A stretch of DNA of 22,471 nt from the IMG/VR virus record IMGVR_UViG_3300048586_000876, positions 1 to 22,471 of that record; one strand, written 5' to 3'. Source of the DNA: a virus. This document shows, in pieces, positions 22,318-22,471 of the stretch (positions are counted from its first letter, which is position 1; every line of letters begins with the position of its first letter). The notes under the pieces were generated by a model. It was not told the origin of the DNA. It saw only the letters and a list, made by a program, of their open reading frames with translations, and did no database searches. A program made the position numbers and the translations under genes.

Positions 22318-22471
22318 CGCCCGCGCTCCCTGCCCGCCCGTGGTCGATTACACCAGTGCGGAGCAGGCGCGCGCGGCTGACGAAGTCGAAGCGCTGCCCG
22401 AAGGCGCAGTGATTGTCCGGATGCTGGGCGACTATGCCGTGCTGCGCGAGCAGGCGCGGGCGTGCCGGTGA
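22226..22471 (+). CDS. Putative outer-membrane lipoprotein spanin (Rz1-like)
   Basis: This 81-residue protein overlaps the i-spanin gene by 92 nt in another frame. It has a short signal peptide with a hydrophobic core (AALLITMLWL) and a lipobox LSAC, with the lipidated Cys at residue 25. The mature part begins ATTGSDARAPCPPVVDY and ends in an Arg-rich tail with a second free Cys. AAGAGAG at 22214-22220 sits 5 nt before the ATG; an in-frame ATG at 22175 would spoil the signal peptide, so I chose 22226. It is somewhat longer and less proline-rich than lambda Rz1. The stop codon is the last three bases of the window. Confidence 0.72.
   Translation: MPSTARCSTPPPAALLITMLWLSACATTGSDARAPCPPVVDYTSAEQARAADEVEALPEGAVIVRMLGDYAVLREQARACR

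Noticed and set aside
1-22471. Whole window as a gene transfer agent cluster
   Set aside because: Only the tail tip is GTA-like. The GpA terminase, gpW, lambda-type portal, gpD and gpE are not GTA head genes, and a spanin pair and toxin cassette are present.
1-22471. tRNA, rRNA, CRISPR array, insertion sequence or attachment site
   Set aside because: I looked for these and saw no supporting pattern. The only small repeats are those listed as findings.

Overview
The window is the late structural and lysis region of a tailed temperate phage or prophage (siphovirus type). The probable host is an alphaproteobacterium of the Rhodobacterales group (Paracoccus/Rhodobacter-like). Three things support this: the very high GC content of the phage genes; a set of tail-tip families typical of that group (DUF2460, DUF2163, an NlpC/P60 peptidase, and a TIM-barrel hub protein like those of the Rhodobacter gene transfer agent); and a DUF2793 fibre protein. 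No integrase, tRNA or host gene is visible, so an integrated state cannot be proven from this window.

Layout on the + strand. Head module (1-6507): C-terminal part of the GpA-type large terminase, gpW-like joiner, lambda-type portal, S49 head-maturation protease with an apparent nested scaffold gene, decoration protein D, major capsid protein E, an FII-like head-tail attachment protein and a DUF6441 protein. Tail module (8586-20984): gpU-like terminator, tail tube, tail-assembly chaperone with a clear -1 ribosomal frameshift signal, tape measure, DUF2460, DUF2163, NlpC/P60, TIM-barrel hub and DUF2793 fibre. Lysis module (21018-22471): a small one-TM coiled-coil protein (holin candidate), a rho-independent terminator, an M15 endolysin with a C-terminal membrane anchor, and an overlapping pair that looks like an inner and an outer spanin. 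Most genes are tightly packed and many overlap by 1-4 bases, as in one long late operon.

Between the head and tail modules, on the - strand and with clearly lower GC, sits a three-gene cargo cassette (8487 down to 6533): a HigB-type toxin, a HigA-type antitoxin fused to an ImmA/IrrE zinc peptidase, and a 164-residue protein of unknown function. A perfect 9-bp inverted repeat lies upstream of the toxin and is the likely operator. This is a moron: an independently transcribed accessory unit placed antisense inside the late operon.

The strongest observations are: (1) a complete -1 frameshift signal in the tail chaperone gene, with an A_AAA_AAC heptamer, 7-nt spacer and 12-bp stem, leading into a 107-codon extension with a four-cysteine cluster; (2) the antisense toxin/antitoxin-protease/unknown cassette; (3) an in-frame scaffold start inside the protease gene; (4) the unusual lysis cassette.
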